NCBI GenBank assembly: GCA_027320105.1
Contig: DAHVMA010000047.1
Span: 1-16,987 of the forward strand
DNA from: JAKAQB01 sp027320105
Lineage (GTDB): Bacteria; Actinomycetota; Acidimicrobiia; Acidimicrobiales; Palsa-688
Length of the DNA: 16,987 nucleotides
Direction of reading: 5' to 3'
Numbering within the stretch: the first letter of the stretch is position 1; every line of letters starts with the position of its first letter. Shown piece by piece: positions 15,436-16,987 of the stretch. The position numbers and the translations under genes are program-made. The notes below the pieces were generated by a model. The model had not been told where the DNA came from. It did not search any database and saw only the letters and a list, made by a program, of their open reading frames with translations.

Positions 15436-16268
15436 CGCCTCGATGACCTGCTGCCCGAACTGCTGGCCGGGTGGCCAGCGGGCGAGCTTCGCTTGCTAGC
15501 CGAGGCGCTGGAGGAAGTCCCCGCCGGCGTGGAAGAGGTCCAGGTTGACGGTGCGACGCTGCTGGCCTGGCCCGACCACACCACCTCGCCGACCTTCGGT
15601 GCGGTCCACGCCTACCCCGGCCAGGGCCGCCAGCTCGCCGACATCCGCCCCGCGGTCGAAGCCGCCGCGAGGCGGCGCCGGTGCGTCGTTGATTGCTCAC
15701 CCAGCAGGTCGTAGCACGCGATCTCACCACCGCCAGCTCCTGGCTCTGCGCCGACGACCCGGCGGCCATCACCGTGAAGGTGGTCGACACCTGGGAGGCA
15801 GCCCTGGCCATGGACCAGGTCCAAACCGAAGGCTGGCGTCGCCAGCCCACTCCCCCCGGGGCGCTCGCCGAGAAGTGGGCAACGCTGCACGGCGAGCTGA
15901 GCGCCCGACGAGCGTGGACGCTGCTCGGTTCGATAGACGGGAAGCCGGCGGCCGTCGGCGCCTGCCGGCTGGTCGCGATCCCGGACTTGCTCGCTAGACC
16001 ACCGGGCGCAACGGTGGCCCGCCTCAACGGCGCGGTGACCCTCCCCGCCCACCGAGGCCACGGCCTCTACACCGCCATCGTCGCCGCCCGCTGCCGCATC
16101 GCGGCCGCCCACGGCGCCACCCTTGCCCTCAGCCACGCTCACCAGGACACCTCCGCCCCGATCCTCGAACGGCTCGGCTTCGTACCCGTCGCCCTGGAAC
16201 GCTGCTGGGCCCTCCCCACCACCCACCACGCCAGTCACCCGCCCCAACCGCAGACCGCCGAGACCTGA
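15436..16268 (+). pseudogene. GNAT-type acetyltransferase gene with internal frameshift
   Basis: The 3' part, open from 15,693 to the stop at 16,266-16,268, encodes a GNAT-like C-terminal domain: GKPAAVGACRLVA, then LNGAVTLPAHRGHGLYTAIV (the acetyl-CoA-binding R/Q-x-x-G-x-G/A-type loop is HRGHGL), then APILERLGFVPVALERCW. A TGA directly precedes this frame. Protein-like sequence continues upstream only in another frame (GVEEVQVDGATLLAWPD, then TFGAVHAYPGQGRQLADIRP), which stops at 15,712-15,714. A frameshift near 15,690-15,711 therefore probably splits one N-acetyltransferase gene. A TTG at 15,693 could start a shortened protein of 191 residues. Whether the upstream part was originally fused to the DUF952 domain is unclear. 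Substrate is unknown. Confidence 0.65.
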
Positions 16269-16504
16269 GCCGACGGTTCGCCGCGGAGGGCCGCAGGAGC
16301 GAAAGCACAAGTGCCGGCGACGCACCCCGCACGCGAGACGCCAACCGCGGCCACCGCCCGGCACCGCCCCCCAGCTGGCACTCGCCGCCCCTTCGGCGGA
16401 CGCACAGAACGGCGCGCCAGATCGACGCCAGCACCGACCAACATGGCAGCGCCGAACGGCACGTATGGCGTCGAGTCTTATTAGGCCGAGCGTAAGTCAC
16501 ACGA

Positions 16505-16987
16505 CTACCCGGCCGTTATGTAGCGGAGATCGGGATCGCGGAAGAAGCCCCGGATGATATCGGGGAGATCGACCAGCCGTTGCAGCGCGGCGGTCGCTTT
16601 GGCTCGCAGGTCGTTCTCGCTCACGACGCCTGCCCTGCCTACCCGTGCCGATTTGACGTTGTTCCAGACCCACTCGTCGGGATTGAGCTGCGGTGAGTAG
16701 GCGGGAAGATAGAAGATGCGAAACTGGCCGTTGGTCGACTTCACCCACTCCTCGGTCTTCTTCGCCCTATGCGACGGGTGACCGTCGACGACAAGGAACA
16801 CGGGCCGGTCCCCATGGTCGTGTTGTAGTCGCTGGCAGAAGTCGATGAACACCTCGGCGTCGACGTTGCCCTCGGTGAGGGCGAATTTCAAAGCGCCCTG
16901 GGCAGAGACCGCCGAGATCATGTTGACCCGATAGCGGGCTCCGGTGGTCTTCATGATCGGGGTCTGACCAACGACCCCCCACGTCGT
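16505..16987 (-). mobile_element. IS630-family transposase, 5' partial
   Basis: The minus-strand frame is open to the right edge, beginning TTWGVVGQTPIM, and stops at 16505. It encodes the C-terminal DDE domain of an IS630-family (Tc1/mariner-like) transposase. The second catalytic Asp is in FLVVDGHPSHRAKKTEEW, and the acidic third residue is in LPAYSPQLNPDEWVWNNVK. The first Asp and the N-terminal helix-turn-helix would be outside the window. IS630 elements insert at TA. One terminal repeat should lie left of 16505, around 16,460-16,504, but without the other end I cannot define it. Confidence 0.9.

Noticed and set aside
11193..16987. CRISPR array or phage gene cluster in the accessory region
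   Set aside because: No regularly spaced direct repeats, cas genes or phage structural genes are visible.

Overview
The window is a high-GC segment from an actinobacterium, probably a deep or uncultured lineage such as Acidimicrobiia. The placement rests on several things: a cytochrome b fragment of the actinobacterial b6-like type, an actinobacterial-type coproheme decarboxylase, a lone GroEL under a CIRCE operator, a DUF3263 gene overlapping a LytR_C (VirR-like) gene, and frequent GTG/TTG starts. No species can be named from the sequence alone.

Left part (1-11,035) is ordinary, densely packed chromosome. A cytochrome b gene enters from the left edge and meets coproheme decarboxylase (chdC) tail to tail. 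Minus-strand genes then follow: chdC, groL with its promoter and a perfect CIRCE palindrome, a CysO-like sulfur carrier, and a threonine-synthase-like PLP enzyme two bases upstream of it. The leader of that pair carries a SAM-I (S-box) riboswitch. Upstream of it lies a second minus-strand operon: DUF3263, VirR-like LytR_C membrane protein, trehalose-phosphatase and glycerate kinase. An MFS permease with FLVCR-like sequence and a zinc alcohol dehydrogenase follow on the plus strand.

Right part (11,193-16,987) looks like an accessory island. It starts at a tRNA-Thr(UGU) gene, and immediately beyond that is a frameshifted tyrosine-recombinase remnant pointing back at the tRNA. About 1.7 kb follow in which I cannot support any gene. 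Then come an aminoglycoside 3-N-acetyltransferase-family gene, a HicBA-type toxin-antitoxin pair, a frameshifted DUF952 gene, a frameshifted GNAT acetyltransferase gene, and an IS630-family transposase running off the right edge.

The most interesting system is the SAM riboswitch, threonine-synthase-like enzyme and CysO-like carrier unit. SAM control is unexpected for plain threonine synthesis. A SAM-controlled enzyme paired with a protein-thiocarboxylate sulfur donor suggests a sulfur amino acid reaction, by analogy with CysM/CysO. That is inference; the riboswitch and the gene coupling are seen directly.
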